DNA of 64,000 nucleotides, taken from assembly GCF_009858175.1 (NCBI RefSeq), contig NZ_CP047393.1:1426001-1490000 (forward strand), written 5' to 3'. The translations under genes and the position numbers were made by a program. Shown here in pieces: positions 21,616-30,341 of the stretch. The notes beneath the pieces were generated by a model, which was not told the DNA's origin, did no database searches, and saw only the letters and a list, made by a program, of their open reading frames with translations. Position 1 is the first letter of the stretch; each line of letters starts with the position of its first letter. Source of the DNA: Pontibacillus sp. HMF3514. GTDB taxonomy: Bacteria > Bacillota > Bacilli > Bacillales > BH030062.

Positions 21616-22602
21616 ATGGCACATAATATGGATGAGATCTTAAGAAAGGCAAGCAACTGGGACCAACCCATTGATTTTCGAAATCCAATTGCACCAAGTC
21701 ATGCGATAAAACAATACTTAACCTACTATGGACTTGATATTCCACATACTAAATTTCATATGGGCGTTTTATATGCGAATGACACAAAAATCATGGTCCA
21801 AATGCACTCACCTGAGCAACCCATAGGCACCATTTTACTTTTACATGGATATTTTGACCATGCAGGACTACTCCGAACAATTATTGAATATTTAACGAAG
21901 TATCAATATAGAGTGATTGTTTATGACCTTCAAGGACACGGTTTGTCTGGAGGAGAAAAAGCTTCGGTTCAAAAATTCAATCATTATGGCCAAACCTTGC
22001 AAAAAGTGATCGATCTCATGACAGATCAGCTTCCACCTCCTTATCATGCAATCGGCCATAGTACTGGTGGTGCAATCATCATCAATTATATTTTGAAGAA
22101 AAAGAAACATCCATTTACTACAATTATTACAGCAGCTCCCTTAATTCGATCGAAGCATTGGAAGCTTACAAAAGCCGGATATTATTTGTTAAATCCATTT
22201 GTAAATGGGATCTTCCGGAAGTTCAGAGCCAATAGTTCGAATAAGGACTATCTAAAGTTCGTTAAACAAGATCCTTTACAGCACAAACGCGTTCCATTTC
22301 AATGGTACGAAGCACTAATACGTTGGAACAAGTCGATTCAAGAGCAAGGGCGTTCCTATGATCCGATTTCTGTCATTCAGGGTGACTTGGATGATACGGT
22401 TGATTGGAAATTTAATCTAAAGTTCTTGCGGGAAAAGTTCCCCAAGGCTGATATTCACCATATGCCAAAAGCTCGGCATCATTTATTTAATGAAAGGGAA
22501 GAAATTAAGGGTAAGGTTTTTTCCTTAATATTTAAGAAATTAAATGGGGAGGAGATGTTGAATGATACAAATCAATCCAAAGGACAAAACGGGGAAGGAT
22601 AA
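21616..22602 (+). CDS. Alpha/beta hydrolase (monoglyceride lipase / lysophospholipase-like)
   Basis: 328 residues of the serine aminopeptidase S33 / Hydrolase_4 type. Landmarks are ILLLHGYFDHAG (oxyanion), YDLQGHGLSGG, nucleophile elbow GHSTGG near residue 151, the acid in GDLDDTVDW near 260 and the His in ARHHLFNE near 290. It is related in layout to YtpA-like lysophospholipases. The 3' end overlaps the flavin reductase-like gene by 41 bases, so the two are translationally linked. The true substrate is unknown. Confidence 0.85.
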   Translation: MAHNMDEILRKASNWDQPIDFRNPIAPSHAIKQYLTYYGLDIPHTKFHMGVLYANDTKIMVQMHSPEQPIGTILLLHGYFDHAGLLRTIIEYLTKYQYRVIVYDLQGHGLSGGEKASVQKFNHYGQTLQKVIDLMTDQLPPPYHAIGHSTGGAIIINYILKKKKHPFTTIITAAPLIRSKHWKLTKAGYYLLNPFVNGIFRKFRANSSNKDYLKFVKQDPLQHKRVPFQWYEALIRWNKSIQEQGRSYDPISVIQGDLDDTVDWKFNLKFLREKFPKADIHHMPKARHHLFNEREEIKGKVFSLIFKKLNGEEMLNDTNQSKGQNGEG

Positions 22603-23173
22603 TTATAAACTTTTAAGCGGTAGTGTGATCCCTAGGCCGATTGCATTTATTACATCAAAAAACGGAGAAGGTATTGTGAATGCCGCACCATTTAGCTTTT
22701 TCAATGTAGTGACGGCAACACCACCCCTTATATCTGTTTCTGTGGGTAGAAGAGAAGGCAAGACCGTGAAACATACAGCTCAAAATATTATAGAGAACGA
22801 AGAGTTTGTCGTTCATATCGTTGATGAAAGCTATATGGAAGATATGAACCAAACCTCAGGGACATATGATAAAGATGTAAGCGAGATTGATCAAACAAAC
22901 CTAAGATTAGTAAATAGTGAAATGGTAGATGTACCAGGGATTAAACAAGCGAAAGTAAGAATGGAATGTAAGCTACACCGAAACATCCCTTTAGGCGGAA
23001 GTGATGATAATGGTTGTGACTTAATCATTGGAGAAGTTGTGTTGTTCCATTTTGATGAAGCGGTTTATCAGGATGGCAAAATCGACGCTGAGGCTCTTGA
23101 TGCAATTGGAAGACTGGCTGGAAGTGATTACGCAAAACTAGGGAAGAAAATATCAATACCAAGGCCTGAATAA
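22562..23173 (+). CDS. Flavin reductase-like (FMN-binding split barrel) protein
   Basis: 203 residues. SGSVIPRPIAFITSKN, NAAPFSFFNVVTATPPLISVSV and HTAQNIIENEEFVVHIV are typical of flavoredoxin and flavin reductase domain proteins, which bind FMN in a split beta-barrel and pass electrons to a partner oxygenase or reductase. The ATG follows GGGGAGGAGATGTTGA inside the end of the hydrolase gene. It has its own terminator. The redox partner is not evident. Confidence 0.88.
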   Translation: MIQINPKDKTGKDNYKLLSGSVIPRPIAFITSKNGEGIVNAAPFSFFNVVTATPPLISVSVGRREGKTVKHTAQNIIENEEFVVHIVDESYMEDMNQTSGTYDKDVSEIDQTNLRLVNSEMVDVPGIKQAKVRMECKLHRNIPLGGSDDNGCDLIIGEVVLFHFDEAVYQDGKIDAEALDAIGRLAGSDYAKLGKKISIPRPE

Positions 23174-23179
23174 AAGGAG

Positions 23180-23210
23180 ATCCTGTCACATGGTGGCGGG
23201 ATTTTTTTTT
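23180..23210 (+). terminator. Intrinsic terminator of the hydrolase-flavin reductase pair
   Basis: A 10-bp stem (ATCCTGTCAC / GTGGCGGGAT, two G-U pairs) followed by nine T residues. Confidence 0.88.
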
Positions 23211-23402
23211 ACATAAAACCTCTTGAAATCAGCACCTTTCTAATATGACTCACTTATAATTCGACATATTTCGTAATATTTACGATTAGTTATTTCTTCT
23301 TGTGGTATATAACATATGTCCAACCCAAAATCCCCCAGTCAACATCACTTCTGAAATGATATCCGTACAAAAAGGAAATGAAACTTTGAAAGGAGAGAGG
23401 AC

Positions 23403-25034
23403 ATGAATCGAAAGATAATAGATTGGCCTACATTTATAGGCGCTCTTGCATTACTTTTGATCGTGACAATCCCCCTTATTATTTTTCCAGATCAGGGGAA
23501 AGAGTTTGTTAATCAAGCGAATAGTATGATCACATCCAATGTTGGATCACTTTATTTAGTCGTTGGATTAGGAATATTTTTCTTTTTAATTTATGTTGCT
23601 TTTAGTAAAAATGGACATGTTAAGCTAGGTGATGAAGGGGAAAGACCTGAGTTTAGCACATTTTCTTGGGCAGCCATGCTGTTTTGTGCTGGGATAGGAT
23701 CAAGTATCTTATATTGGGGTACGATTGAATGGGCGTATTATTTTCAAAATCCTCCATTTGGAATGGAAGCAGGTACAAAAGAAGCAATTGCATGGTCCAG
23801 TGCTTATGGGATTTTTCACTGGGGTCCAATTGCGTGGGCGATTTATACATTACCAGCCCTTCCGATGGCATACTTTTACTATGTTCGTAAAACACCTGTA
23901 TTAAAAATAAGCTATGCATGTCGCCCGTTATTTGGAGATAAAGTGGATGGACCTTTAGGGAAAACCATTGATATTCTCTTCATGTTTGGCTTACTGGGAG
24001 GAGCAGGAACGACACTTGCGCTAGGCGCACCAATGATTGCACAAGGTGTGAACCAGATTACAGGAATTGAAGTAAGTTTAACATTGAAAACCTTTATTTT
24101 GCTCTTGTGTACTGTAATCTTTGCAATTAGTGCGTATTCTGGACTGAAAAAAGGGATTAAAATTTTAAGTGATTTAAATTTATGGTTAGCCATCTTTTTA
24201 CTAGCCTTTGTGTTTATTTTCGGACCTACTCGATTCCTATCGGAGACAGCAACAAACAGTATAGGTCTGATTTTGGACAATTTCTTTCATATGAGTACCT
24301 GGACTGAGCCATTCACTGATATGGGTCCTTTCACAGAAACAAAATTCCCTGAAAGCTGGACGGTTTTCTACTGGGCATGGTGGTTGGTGTATGCCCCATT
24401 TGTGGGATTGTTTATCGCACGCATCTCCCGTGGCCGTACCATACGTCAGATGATTTTAGGTACGATTCTTTATGGTACATTAGGTTGTATTTTATTCTTT
24501 GGTATTATCGGAAATTACGGTTTGCACATGCAACTTACAGGCTCATATGACGTTATTTCAGTATTGAATGACCAAGGAGCCCCAACTGCGATCATTAATA
24601 TCATTAATGAATTACCGCTTGGGCCGTTTATGGTATTCATCTTTACGGTTTTAGCGATCATTTTCTTAGCGACAACCTTTGATTCCAGCTCATACATTTT
24701 ATCATCGGTTGTTCAAAAAGAAGTGAAAGAGGAACCGTTACGATGGAATCGATTATTTTGGGCATTTACGTTATGCTTTTTGCCACTAGTGCTCATGTTC
24801 TTAGGTGGTTTAAATACGTTACAGACAGCCAGTATTGTCGGTGGATTTCCTTTACTATTTATCATGATCATCCTCGCATGGTCGTTTATTAAGGCATCAA
24901 CTGATGATATTAAAGCTTCTGATGAATATACTTCAAAAACCATACACCTAGATTCAGAGAAAATACTGCATCGATTGAAGCGAAAACGTCGACAAAAGCA
25001 ATCTTCTAATAAGAAAGATGATTTTCAGGCATAG
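23403..25034 (+). CDS. BCCT family osmolyte transporter, paralogue
   Basis: 543 residues and clearly a sister of the transporter at 18781. Long stretches are identical, such as CAGIGSSILYWGTIEWAYY and YGIFHWGPIAWAIYTLPALP. The signature WTVFYWAWWLVYAPFVG is conserved; the C-terminal basic tail is shorter. Differences concentrate in loops (for example SYACRPLFGDK against SEATRPLIGRY), so substrate range or osmotic threshold may have diverged. The start at ATG 23403 follows GAAAGGAGAGGAC. It shares a bidirectional terminator with convergent cysteine dioxygenase. Confidence 0.93.
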   Translation: MNRKIIDWPTFIGALALLLIVTIPLIIFPDQGKEFVNQANSMITSNVGSLYLVVGLGIFFFLIYVAFSKNGHVKLGDEGERPEFSTFSWAAMLFCAGIGSSILYWGTIEWAYYFQNPPFGMEAGTKEAIAWSSAYGIFHWGPIAWAIYTLPALPMAYFYYVRKTPVLKISYACRPLFGDKVDGPLGKTIDILFMFGLLGGAGTTLALGAPMIAQGVNQITGIEVSLTLKTFILLLCTVIFAISAYSGLKKGIKILSDLNLWLAIFLLAFVFIFGPTRFLSETATNSIGLILDNFFHMSTWTEPFTDMGPFTETKFPESWTVFYWAWWLVYAPFVGLFIARISRGRTIRQMILGTILYGTLGCILFFGIIGNYGLHMQLTGSYDVISVLNDQGAPTAIINIINELPLGPFMVFIFTVLAIIFLATTFDSSSYILSSVVQKEVKEEPLRWNRLFWAFTLCFLPLVLMFLGGLNTLQTASIVGGFPLLFIMIILAWSFIKASTDDIKASDEYTSKTIHLDSEKILHRLKRKRRQKQSSNKKDDFQA

Positions 25035-25035
25035 G

Positions 25036-25066
25036 AAAAAGCAGGCTCTTCATGAGTCTGCTTTTT
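25036..25066. terminator. Bidirectional terminator between BCCT and cysteine dioxygenase genes
   Basis: A 13-base stem (AAAAAGCAGGCTC / GAGTCTGCTTTTT, one wobble) with a five-base loop between convergent genes. Confidence 0.87.
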
Positions 25067-25068
25067 CT

Positions 25069-25569
25069 TTACCCTAATGGTGAAACCTCATCATTTTCGA
25101 TTAACTCATATACACCCATCTCCACAAGAGGTGGGGAATACACATGAAGGGATATACAAGGGTGTTCAGCTTGGTTACTGAGGCGGTGAATATCACCAAA
25201 ATACGATACAACCGTGTCACTTTCACATCCGTATTCTTTTTCAATAAGTGCTACTTTTCCTTCATCTACTTTTCTGAAATTTTCATTAAGAATGTCCCCT
25301 TGAACAACATGAACAACCCCGTAGGATTCTCCATGATCATGAATAGGAGAAGATACGCCTGGGGGCCAATATAACAGAAGGATTTCAACATCATCTGTTC
25401 TATGTAAGGTTTTTCTTCCGTATGCATAGCCTTCCGTTTCTTTTTCAATGGATGATTGAACATCTACGTAAGTAATGGGGTGGTCTTCTAGGGTAGACAA
25501 GATCTTTTTAGGAGTTAAAGATTTTGATTTTGATAAAAGGGTCGAACAAAATTTCTCTAATCGTTCCAT
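25069..25569 (-). CDS. Cysteine dioxygenase type I
   Basis: 166 residues of the cupin family. It oxidises L-cysteine to cysteine sulfinate with O2 and a mononuclear iron. The three iron ligands are visible as His77 and His79 in SPIHDHGES and His128 in FGDIHRLSN. The residue before the first His pair matches bacterial enzymes, which lack the Cys-Tyr crosslink cysteine of mammals. The ATG follows AGAGGTGATACACT. The adjacency to an osmolyte transporter gene suggests a link with sulfonate osmolytes, but this is only contextual. No decarboxylase is nearby. Confidence 0.9.
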   Translation of the reverse strand: MERLEKFCSTLLSKSKSLTPKKILSTLEDHPITYVDVQSSIEKETEGYAYGRKTLHRTDDVEILLLYWPPGVSSPIHDHGESYGVVHVVQGDILNENFRKVDEGKVALIEKEYGCESDTVVSYFGDIHRLSNQAEHPCISLHVYSPPLVEMGVYELIENDEVSPLG

Positions 25570-25725
25570 AGTGTATCACCTCTAGACGAATAGGATCTCT
25601 TAAGAGATTTCTTTTTTTCTTTCAAAACCCCTTCATTTTTACAAGGAATTTAAGAAGATTCATCTTTAACTACACTTTCTAATATCATCATTCATTGCCA
25701 TAATACATAGGGGAAGGAGTTTACT

Positions 25726-26265
25726 ATGTTTCAACATATAGATTACTTAAAGAAAGGAAATCACAAGCAACAACAGGCATATAAAACTATTCATGAATTG
25801 AACCTCTTAAACGTGTTGAGTGATTACAGTCCAACGCTTTGCGGGACAATTCCGATTGAGTTGGATCTTCCTAACTCAGATCTCGATATCATAATGGAAG
25901 TTCATGATTTTGATCAGGTAGCAACCATACTTGATCATCAATATCAATCTAATGAAGGCTATGAACGTAAAATGAAAAAAATACGGGGGAGAGATGTTCT
26001 AAAAGTGAATTTCTCTTATAAAGGATTTGTATTTGAGTTATTTGGACAGGATCTTCCTGTTGATAAACAAAATGCTTACTTACATATGGTGATCGAATAT
26101 AAGTTATTACAAAAGTATGATGGATTAAGAGAAATCATTCGTGGATTGAAGAGGGAAGGTTTCAATACGGAAGCTGCTTTTGCTCATGTATTTGTCTTAG
26201 AGGGAGATCCTTATGACGCCTTGTTAGAATATGGACGGGAGCAGGGATACATCGCAAAAACCTAA
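25726..26265 (+). CDS. DUF4269 family protein
   Basis: 179 residues. The N-terminal part includes LCGTIPIELDLPNSDLDII, resembling the G-S-x(n)-D-x-D nucleotidyltransferase core, with KVNFSYKGFVFELFGQ further on. It matches the pattern of DUF4269 proteins, for which no function is established. ATG follows AAGGAGTTTACT. Alone between minus-strand genes. Only a weak hairpin is visible after it. Confidence 0.75.
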   Translation: MFQHIDYLKKGNHKQQQAYKTIHELNLLNVLSDYSPTLCGTIPIELDLPNSDLDIIMEVHDFDQVATILDHQYQSNEGYERKMKKIRGRDVLKVNFSYKGFVFELFGQDLPVDKQNAYLHMVIEYKLLQKYDGLREIIRGLKREGFNTEAAFAHVFVLEGDPYDALLEYGREQGYIAKT

Positions 26266-26349
26266 AAAAGACAAAAAGATAGCCCCGACCTTATCGCAAA
26301 TCGGAGCTTGGCATTTCATATATATTTATCCTATTGGGAGGAAACAATT

Positions 26350-27126
26350 TTATTGAGGATTTACTTCTATATAATCCTCATCTAGAATAACTCCATTAAC
26401 CGTGATGGATCTTTCGATTTGTCCGTCCACGCTACGGTAGTGGTACTCAGAAATAATAAATTTGATAAATGCTTCTTCTTCATTTGCTTTTTGAAGAGAA
26501 TCTTGTAAATCATCTATATTTTCAAAATCTACAATTAGCATACCTTTTTGATCTTCCATTAAAGGAAGTTTTGATTTGGTAAAATCGCTAACATGAAATT
26601 TATAACCAGTATCTTTTTTGACAACAGATCCAGAAAGGACAATGTCACCAGTAAAAGTAGCATGCTTTGGGTTCTGGCTAAGTTTAGAAAGCTTCATTGA
26701 ATTAAATTGATCACCTTCGATTAAGGTGTTCCAAGTGATTGGACTATCTATTGTATTAGTATTCTCTGAAGCAGGTGCTTGGTCTTTTTCTCCAGAATCA
26801 CCAGAGCCACCACCAGTAGCAGGTAAGTTGCCTTTCATGTTTGGTCCAGCTTGATTAATAGCATGATCACTAGAAACATTCGGTGAAGCTGTATTTTCAA
26901 ATCCAATCTGACCAAATGAAAGAATCCCGATTAGTGCGATTACAGCTGCATATGAAACAAGTGCCGCTGGTTTTTGAAAGTATTGGGAAAGCTTTGGTCG
27001 CTTTGGATATGTATCTTGGCTAATCGTTTTAAAGATATTTTGTTTATCTTTTTCGGTAAATGATGTCGGGATATCGGAATGATATTCATCCTTAAGATCT
27101 CTTAACTTCTGATCCACATTCATCAT
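26350..27126 (-). CDS. Putative anti-sigma factor, membrane-anchored
   Basis: 258 residues. A cytoplasmic N-terminal part (1-50) is followed by one membrane segment (about 54-74, AALVSYAAVIALIGILSFG), a low-complexity Gly/Ser/Asn stretch (95-125) and an extracytoplasmic domain of about 130 residues. It overlaps the sigma factor gene at ATGA (27123-27126), the usual arrangement of ECF sigma and cognate anti-sigma genes. AAAGGAG precedes the start. The extracellular part would sense an envelope signal. I cannot assign it to RsiV, RsiW or another named family. Confidence 0.75.
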   Translation of the reverse strand: MMNVDQKLRDLKDEYHSDIPTSFTEKDKQNIFKTISQDTYPKRPKLSQYFQKPAALVSYAAVIALIGILSFGQIGFENTASPNVSSDHAINQAGPNMKGNLPATGGGSGDSGEKDQAPASENTNTIDSPITWNTLIEGDQFNSMKLSKLSQNPKHATFTGDIVLSGSVVKKDTGYKFHVSDFTKSKLPLMEDQKGMLIVDFENIDDLQDSLQKANEEEAFIKFIISEYHYRSVDGQIERSITVNGVILDEDYIEVNPQ

Positions 27127-27743
27127 TGATCACTCCTTTGGTCGTCTGCGTCTTCAATCACTTGAGCTAATTTACTGCGAGATCGATTAAGTCGGGTTTT
27201 AATGCTGGATTCTTTTTGGTTAAGAGAATGAGCAATTTCTTTTATAGAGAAATCATTAAAATAATAAAGTATGAGTACTTCACGATATTTGATCGGAAGT
27301 TTCATGATATAGTCCATTAATTCACTAGACTCACTCTGGGAAAGCACCTGTCTTTCAGGTGTTTCATGATCCGATGATTCTGTGATATAGGATTTAATTT
27401 TTTGAAATAAATTATCATGTCTAGTATGAAAGCTTCTCAAGTAGTCTTTACTCTTATTGACGGCAATTGAAAAAATCCATGTTCTTAATGAGGATTTATG
27501 CTGAAAGGTATGAAGCTTTTTATATACGGTAATAAACGTTTCCTGTGTAATATCATCAGTGTCTGCTTGATTTTTTACATATGTATAAACAAAACGTTTA
27601 ACGTCATCACCATATTCGTCCATGATTTTTTCAAGAGCCTCTGTTGAGTCCATTTCGAGCAAATCGACTGAATCTTGGTGAGAAGGGGGTTCTTCAACCA
27701 TCACCTGTTCTCCCATTCCTATGTCATCCTTTCGTGTGTTCAA
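27123..27743 (-). CDS. ECF-type RNA polymerase sigma factor
   Basis: 206 residues with an unusual N-terminal extension of about 30. Sigma region 2 is visible in DVKRFVYTYVKNQADTDDIT followed by TFITVYKKLHTF, with RTWIFSIAVNKSKDYLR. Region 4 is in LPIKYREVLILYYFNDFSIKEIA then TRLNRSRSKL. Directs RNA polymerase to an envelope or stress regulon when released by the anti-sigma protein encoded next. The two genes form an operon, probably autoregulated, but I found no clear ECF promoter upstream. Confidence 0.9.
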   Translation of the reverse strand: MNTRKDDIGMGEQVMVEEPPSHQDSVDLLEMDSTEALEKIMDEYGDDVKRFVYTYVKNQADTDDITQETFITVYKKLHTFQHKSSLRTWIFSIAVNKSKDYLRSFHTRHDNLFQKIKSYITESSDHETPERQVLSQSESSELMDYIMKLPIKYREVLILYYFNDFSIKEIAHSLNQKESSIKTRLNRSRSKLAQVIEDADDQRSDQ

Positions 27744-27870
27744 TCCTGCATATGAATTCTGTTTAGTTATAAGACGGAGCGAATTTCAACTAGGATTCAC
27801 TATTTCGTAAATTTTTTTATTTTTTTCTGAAACTCTTCTTTAAAAGCTTATTTTAGCAGTATTTTGAAGG

Positions 27871-27906
27871 ATAAAAAACACCTTTTGCACGAATGGCAAA
27901 AGGTGT
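27871..27906 (-). terminator. Intrinsic terminator of the nhaC-type gene
   Basis: An 11-bp perfect stem (ACACCTTTTGC / GCAAAAGGTGT) with a U-run in the minus direction, seven bases after the stop. Confidence 0.88.
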
Positions 27907-27912
27907 AGTTCA

Positions 27913-29205
27913 TTATTGTTTCGTTTTAAATCGAGGAAAATTGAATGAGATCGCTATGAGCCCAAAGATTGCAATTAAAATTGGGTAAAAAGCAAATGGA
28001 ATCAAATCAGTTGGTGCAACTTCTGCAAGACTAGCCGCTGTCAGGATTTGTGCACCATAAGGGATAATGCCCTGGATTGTACAAGAGAAAATATCTAGAA
28101 TACTTGCTGACTTTCGAGAATCAATACCATATTGATCTGAGATCGTTTTAGCAAGAGGCCCAGTTGTTAAGATGGCAATTGTATTATTGGCTGTAGCCAA
28201 GTTAGTGGTACTAACGAGTCCAGCAAGGCTATATTCAGCACCTTTTTGTGTTTGAACCTTGTTTGTAAGCTTATTCAAAATATACTGAATCCCACCATTA
28301 AAATTCATTAAGGCAACAATGCCACCTAAAAGAATCGTGAGTAGAATTAAATTGTGCATGCCCCAGGCACCTGTAGCAACAGTATTGAAAAAGGCTGGGA
28401 GAGCTATGCTTCCATCCCATATTCCGATAAGTCCTGCAAACAGAATACCTCCACCTAATACTAGAAATACGTGGAGACCAAGTAAAGCTGCTACTAGGAC
28501 ACCTATATAAGGAAGAACTCGAATCCATTGTACTGAATCAACAGGAACCCCGGATGCCTGATCAGGTGTTAAAAAGGCTAAAATAACCATTGTTATAATA
28601 GCTGCTGGTAATACAATGAAGAAATTGGTCTTAAACTTGTCCTTCATTTTTGTCATTTGAGTACGAACAGCAGCAATTGTCGTGTCAGAAATAATGGATA
28701 GATTATCTCCAAACATTGCCCCAGATACCACAACAGCAACAGTTAATGCAGTAGAAAGCTCTGTTTCAGCACTAATGCCAACTGCAATAGGTGCTAAAGC
28801 ACTAATGGTACCTACTGAAGTTCCCATAGCAAGGGACACGAAACTTCCTATTAAAAAGATTCCTACTAAAATTAAACTTTGAGGCAAATAGGTTAGAGCA
28901 AGGTTAACAGTTTGCTCAACAGCACCTATTTTATTTGCAATAGCAGAAAAGGCACCTGCTAGAAGGAAAATGGTAACCATTGTAATAATATTTCGCTCAA
29001 ATGCGCCTTTTACAAACTGTTTCGCTTTTTCCATGATGGAAGCGTTACGGTTTATGAGTAGTGATAGCATTGCTGCTATACCAGCTGGGATTAGGATAGA
29101 TATTTTATAAAAGTCATCATATATGATTCCGGCTCCCACAAATACGAATAAAAATGAGAGCAATGGGAGTAGGGCAAGAGGGTTTTCTCTTGTTTGGTTC
29201 ATCAT
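27913..29205 (-). CDS. NhaC family Na+/H+ antiporter-type transporter
   Basis: 430 residues with 10-12 hydrophobic segments. The NhaC-type motif SGAMFGDNLSIISDTTIAA lies near residue 160 and SLAMGTSVGTISALAPIAVG near 125. The family exchanges Na+ for H+ or moves organic anions with ions; Na+/H+ exchange suits a halophile but is not proven. Two ATG codons (29205, 29202) follow GAGAGGTG. A promoter-like pair lies upstream. Monocistronic. Confidence 0.85.
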   Translation of the reverse strand: MMNQTRENPLALLPLLSFLFVFVGAGIIYDDFYKISILIPAGIAAMLSLLINRNASIMEKAKQFVKGAFERNIITMVTIFLLAGAFSAIANKIGAVEQTVNLALTYLPQSLILVGIFLIGSFVSLAMGTSVGTISALAPIAVGISAETELSTALTVAVVVSGAMFGDNLSIISDTTIAAVRTQMTKMKDKFKTNFFIVLPAAIITMVILAFLTPDQASGVPVDSVQWIRVLPYIGVLVAALLGLHVFLVLGGGILFAGLIGIWDGSIALPAFFNTVATGAWGMHNLILLTILLGGIVALMNFNGGIQYILNKLTNKVQTQKGAEYSLAGLVSTTNLATANNTIAILTTGPLAKTISDQYGIDSRKSASILDIFSCTIQGIIPYGAQILTAASLAEVAPTDLIPFAFYPILIAIFGLIAISFNFPRFKTKQ

Positions 29206-29260
29206 GTTGCACCTCTCTTTAAGTGAAGATTTTCAGGTTGTGAGCGTTTTGTACTCTATC

Positions 29261-29289
29261 ACTTTAGGAGTTTTTCGTATGAGTGTCAA
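29261..29289 (-). promoter_or_regulatory. Sigma-A-like promoter of the nhaC-type gene
   Basis: On the minus strand, TTGACA (29284-29289), a 17-base spacer and TAAAGT (29261-29266), about 55 bases before the start codon. Confidence 0.5.
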
Positions 29290-29397
29290 TGTAAGTCATT
29301 GCCATGGAAATTAAAATGACAGAAAATTCGGTCTTTTAAAGGTGGATTTCCTCATATATACTGAAAGAAAGAATGATTATGCTTAGGGGGGAGCAGA

Positions 29398-29742
29398 ATG
29401 GAAAGAGACTTTCAAAGTTATGAAGAGTTTTGGCCTTTTTACTTGTCTCAACATAGTAAAAAGTCAACGAGAGCATGGCATTTTGTGGGTACTTCTTTTG
29501 TTTTCATTTGTTTGATTACTGCGATCGTTCTTTTAAACGGTTGGTTTATTTTATTGGCACCTGTGATCGCATACGGATTTGCTTGGTTTAGTCACTATGT
29601 ATTTGAAGGAAATAAGCCAGCAACATTTGGTCATCCTGTATGGTCATTACGTGCAGATTTTCGAATGTATCGGTTAATTCTGTTCGGACAACTAAAGAAG
29701 GAATTAAATGAATTACCAGAGGAATATTCAGTAGAAGTATAG
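29398..29742 (+). CDS. Mpo1-like / DUF962 membrane protein
   Basis: 114 residues. SQHSKKSTRAWHFVGT, a hydrophobic pair of segments (about 32-62), WFSHYVFEGNKPATFGHP and the His-containing pattern match the DUF962/Mpo1 family. Yeast Mpo1 is an Fe2+-dependent dioxygenase in 2-hydroxy fatty acid breakdown. Whether the bacterial form does this is unknown. The start follows TTAGGGGGGAGCAGA. Monocistronic, with a bidirectional terminator. Confidence 0.85.
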   Translation: MERDFQSYEEFWPFYLSQHSKKSTRAWHFVGTSFVFICLITAIVLLNGWFILLAPVIAYGFAWFSHYVFEGNKPATFGHPVWSLRADFRMYRLILFGQLKKELNELPEEYSVEV

Positions 29743-29752
29743 CAAGTATAAA

Positions 29753-29784
29753 GAAAGGAGCGACTTTTTCTTGTCGCTCCTTTC
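29753..29784. terminator. Bidirectional terminator
   Basis: A 12-bp perfect stem (GAAAGGAGCGAC / GTCGCTCCTTTC) between convergent genes. Confidence 0.85.
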
Positions 29785-29790
29785 GATTTA

Positions 29791-30138
29791 TTAGATGATA
29801 TTTTCAATGTCTTGTGTATCTGTCACGATTAAAAGAACTTTTCCTTCGTCTAATCGTTCTTCATACGTTTCAGCCTCAGATGCAGAGAAGCCTAGGTCTT
29901 GTAGCTTATTACGAAGCTCATCGCCTTTTTTATTAAACATATTACTAACAGCTTCTCCAACACCAGTTTCTTTCATGCCAACTGTACTAGCGTCTGTATT
30001 TCCTGCTAATCGTTCAGTGCGATCATCATCGTGTGTCATAAGGTAGATGTTGTTGCTATCTATACCATGGTTAGATAATTTTTGCACATCTTCTTTAACC
30101 GTTTCGTCATTCGTATATTCTCGAACAAATGGTTTCAT
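29791..30138 (-). CDS. General stress protein 17M-like (YflT domain) protein
   Basis: 115 residues. The N-terminal MKPFVREYTNDETVKEDV, GIDSNNIYLMTHDDDRTERLA, and the C-terminal pattern YEERLDEGKVLLIV match the YflT/GSP17M heat-stress domain found in sigma-B regulon proteins of Bacillus. A well-formed sigma-B promoter lies upstream at 30183-30207. Small, acidic and cytoplasmic. The biochemical role of the family is unknown. Start follows AAGGAGGAAATTTTC. Confidence 0.88.
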   Translation of the reverse strand: MKPFVREYTNDETVKEDVQKLSNHGIDSNNIYLMTHDDDRTERLAGNTDASTVGMKETGVGEAVSNMFNKKGDELRNKLQDLGFSASEAETYEERLDEGKVLLIVTDTQDIENII

Positions 30139-30182
30139 GAAAATTTCCTCCTTAATGAAAACAATGTGATTTCACAGCAAGT

Positions 30183-30207
30183 TTTCCCGTGAGTGATTTC
30201 AATAAAC
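30183..30207 (-). promoter_or_regulatory. Sigma-B promoter of the YflT-type gene
   Basis: On the minus strand GTTTAT (30202-30207), 13 bases, then GGGAAA (30183-30188). This agrees with the sigma-B consensus GTTTAA-N13-15-GGGWAW and sits in front of a typical sigma-B target family. Confidence 0.7.
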
Positions 30208-30341
30208 TTTTCTTTGTGTTAAATCAATAGGAAGAAAATCGTGAAAATTGTAATAAAAACGTAAAATGACGGAAGAGAAAAATTTGATAGAATAGGTACT
30301 AACTACAATAAGAGCGTACAAATAGATGGAGAGTGAATGTA

